Virus record (IMG/VR): IMGVR_UViG_3300034683_000039
Span: 1 to 32,092 of that record
Strand: one strand, 5' to 3'
DNA length: 32,092 bases
Origin: a virus
The notes under the pieces were generated by a model. That model saw nothing but the letters and a program-made list of their open reading frames with translations. It was not told where the DNA came from and did not search any database. This document shows positions 30,295 through 32,092 of the stretch, one piece after another (position 1 is the first letter of the stretch; every line of letters begins with the position of its first letter). Made by a program: the position numbers and the translations under genes.

Positions 30295-30537
30295 CTATTT
30301 TATTACAAAATTCAAAAATGTTAATAATAAACCAGTTGCTGCTATAGCAATTGGCGTGAGCCACATCAGAGTATTGACTTTTCCGGCCGTGTCTTCGACT
30401 TTTCCCCTAAGATTATTATAATCTCTGATTAAGGTTCGGGTTGACTCGAGATCGGTCCGCAAGTTATCTATTTTTGAATCAAGCGCATCTATTTTTTCAA
30501 GCAGGGCTTTGTTGTCATACCAGTTTCCATCACTCAT
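30295..30537 (-). CDS. XhlA-like haemolysin / holin-associated protein
   Basis: I choose the ATG ending at 30537, ten bases after AGGAG; it begins two bases after the tail gene stop and gives 80 aa. The N-terminal two thirds is a coiled coil (LLEKIDALDSKIDNLRTDLE), and the C terminus is a membrane helix (LMWLTPIAIAATGLLLTFLN). This is the layout of XhlA-type proteins, which cooperate with holin and amidase in lysis. Position next to the amidase and holin fits. Confidence 0.75.
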   Translation of the reverse strand: MSDGNWYDNKALLEKIDALDSKIDNLRTDLESTRTLIRDYNNLRGKVEDTAGKVNTLMWLTPIAIAATGLLLTFLNFVIK

Positions 30538-30539
30538 AT

Positions 30540-32092
30540 TTACCACACTCCTATTGCCGTAGCGGCTATTGTACAGGTTGTACCTGACGCACGTGATAAT
30601 ACATCATATCCACGAAGGACAGCATAAGAGTAGGTTGCGGCAGAAACACCGCCCCATGATGCACCCGTGCCCCATTTAAACTCACTGCATGTGACCGTAG
30701 GCGGATTCAAAAATTTTGCTGGGAACGTCCAATTACGTGTGCCTATGAAAAGTGAGCCATATGCCCGATTTATCGCTTGGTCGGTTACAGACATTCTTAC
30801 CCAACATATCATGGTGCCGTCGCCGAACTTGACATAGCTACCGTTAGTGTTGGTATCTTTGTCTACCATATGAGCTGGGATATACCGCGTTGCGTGGTTC
30901 CATAGTTCGGATTCGGGTTCATAACGTACTGGACGTGAGCCTTCCACCAATTGGATTCCATCCCAATAGACCCATGCGGTACTGGCCGCATAGGGAACTA
31001 TCCTAACATAAGCAGCTTCATCTGGAGTAGTGAACGTGAATGAATACCTGTTCCAATTGAATTGTCCAGATACAGCTGTAAACGTTTTGGACGTTGTTGA
31101 AATGCTTTCCCATGTTGGTAAATAAAATTCAGCAAACAGTTTTGGTATTCCCGCTGTACTTCTATACCCACCAGCAGCAAATCCGCTCAAAGTATATGTG
31201 GTTAAAGGCTGACATTTTACTGTAACTTCTAGCCAATTGCCGCTATTAGATACCAGCGAATTAGTTCCATACAAAGCCGCCATATCTAATAAATGAGTTA
31301 ACCGCATACAAATCAATCGTGGACTTCCTTGCTTGCTCCAGTTATTCCACCTCATATCGCCAATAGCATAATCTTTATATGTCGCGTCCACACTTCCAGT
31401 AACTGGCACTGTCTCAAAGCCATGCTCTGGAATAAGGTTAGGCATCTGCTGTAAAGACATTTCCAAGCCTTTGTCTTTGAGAACATAATACCCGCTGTCT
31501 ACCCATGCTCCATATTCCCCAGTTTGATATTGTCCAAAATGCGCCCGCTTATTATTGCTTCCATCGAATATTTGAATACCAGTATTTGTAAGCTTGGTAT
31601 AACTCGGGAGATTATGCGGAGATGCTAGAGCATTATGCGTATCTACTTTGGCCTGCGCCCCATCTGGCGTTTCTTTTGTGCTTGGGTCATATCCACTTGC
31701 GAATTGCGCTGTATTAGCTCCAATATACAATCCATTGAAATTCATCACATTTCGCCAAGATGTTCCACCATCTGTCGTGAAAGCTATGCCATAGTTCATT
31801 CCATCGTATTTCCCAATTCTAATTTGTTGATTACTGTCCGATGGATTGATAACATATATGTTGTCTCCATCCCAATAGAATTGAGTGCTTCCAAATATCT
31901 TTACCAGCGATGTTTGAATTTGTCCAGCATTAATCTGGTCTGCGGTAAAGCCATCGCCAGTACCAAATGTTCTCCAATTCCAGTCTCCTTCTGGTGTCTT
32001 ACTATTGGCTATAGCAAATATCCCGCCTAGTAACCTCAAAGCTTTAGTGGGATTGGTAGCATTATCAGTTATAAGTATTCCGTTATCGTCAG
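30540..32092 (-). CDS. Tail-tip protein (Tal), C-terminal part, joining to 1-1418
   Basis: This is the 3' part of the 947-aa tail-tip gene; bases 31966-32092 duplicate 1-127. After the joined N-terminal domain come a fibre-like segment (GDGFTADQINAGQIQTSLVK), SGYDPSTKETPDGAQAKVDT and a beta-rich carbohydrate-binding-like module (about 730-830 of the joined protein, with TTYTLSGFAAGGYRST and ending VYWDGIQLVEGSRP). A final domain (GDGTMICWVRMSVTDQAINR, then WTFPAKFLNPPTVTCSEF) resembles the receptor-binding C-terminal domain of many phage tail fibres. It ends three bases before the XhlA-like start. Confidence 0.82.
   Translation of the reverse strand, partial: DDNGILITDNATNPTKALRLLGGIFAIANSKTPEGDWNWRTFGTGDGFTADQINAGQIQTSLVKIFGSTQFYWDGDNIYVINPSDSNQQIRIGKYDGMNYGIAFTTDGGTSWRNVMNFNGLYIGANTAQFASGYDPSTKETPDGAQAKVDTHNALASPHNLPSYTKLTNTGIQIFDGSNNKRAHFGQYQTGEYGAWVDSGYYVLKDKGLEMSLQQMPNLIPEHGFETVPVTGSVDATYKDYAIGDMRWNNWSKQGSPRLICMRLTHLLDMAALYGTNSLVSNSGNWLEVTVKCQPLTTYTLSGFAAGGYRSTAGIPKLFAEFYLPTWESISTTSKTFTAVSGQFNWNRYSFTFTTPDEAAYVRIVPYAASTAWVYWDGIQLVEGSRPVRYEPESELWNHATRYIPAHMVDKDTNTNGSYVKFGDGTMICWVRMSVTDQAINRAYGSLFIGTRNWTFPAKFLNPPTVTCSEFKWGTGASWGGVSAATYSYAVLRGYDVLSRASGTTCTIAATAIGVW
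31966..32092. repeat. Terminal direct repeat, copy 2 (contig-closure overlap)
   Basis: Identical to bases 1-127. Removing one copy gives a circle of 31,965 bp in which the tail-tip gene is intact. Confidence 0.95.

Noticed and set aside
1-32092. CRISPR array, tRNA or rRNA genes, insertion sequences
   Set aside because: No regularly spaced repeats, no cloverleaf-like sequences with CCA-type ends and no transposase genes were seen by eye; a tRNAscan or CRISPR finder run was not possible.

Overview
The window is a complete genome of a temperate, long-tailed (siphovirus-type) phage in circular form. The first 127 bases recur exactly as the last 127 (31966-32092), and one long minus-strand tail gene reads in frame across the join (1418 down to 1, then 31965 down to 30540). 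The unit genome is therefore about 31,965 bp. Strong AGGAGG-type ribosome binding sites, moderate AT richness, an ImmA-type peptidase, a large serine recombinase and Gram-positive lysis genes point to a Bacillota host, probably a clostridial one. This is inference; no host gene is present.

Layout. (1) The minus-strand late region starts near 15.1 kb and runs leftward through position 1 and round the circle to a terminator at 28997-29031. Its order is HNH nuclease, small and large terminase, portal, prohead protease, HK97-type capsid, four connector/tail-completion genes, major tail protein, tail chaperone pair (made by frameshifting), tape measure, Dit, adhesin, Tal/tail-tip protein, XhlA-like protein, amidase, holin and a 59-codon ORF. 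(2) The minus-strand early region (24146 to 15176) holds a Cro-like repressor, Bro-type antirepressor, three small genes, Gam-like DNA-end protector, a putative annealing protein, a DnaD-like initiator, DnaB-like helicase, several small zinc-ribbon proteins, RecU resolvase and a probable late regulator. (3) The plus-strand lysogeny region (24285-27122) holds the repressor, an ImmA peptidase, a small membrane protein and the serine integrase. A two-promoter switch lies at 24147-24284.

(4) The most interesting part is a self-contained plus-strand cassette (27316-28842) between the integrase and the end of the late region. It has a near-consensus promoter over a near-perfect 23-bp palindrome, three genes, each with a GC-rich structured leader, and an intrinsic terminator. 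Between genes 1 and 2 lies what reads as a complete type I hammerhead ribozyme (27842-27925), with all core nucleotides, three stems and a stem I internal loop. The stop codon of gene 1 sits in that internal loop. The third gene looks like an EXLDI-type protein with a ribbon-helix-helix-like N terminus. A candidate attP (27022-27081) overlaps the 3' end of the integrase, which would place this cassette at a prophage end, as expected for lysogenic-conversion (moron) genes.

How it works together. Repressor, Cro-like protein, antirepressor and ImmA set the lysis/lysogeny decision. The replication and recombination genes copy and recombine the genome. A late regulator probably switches on the packaging-to-lysis operon. 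The cassette is transcribed independently and could be expressed from the prophage. All functions are from reading motifs by eye; no database search was run.
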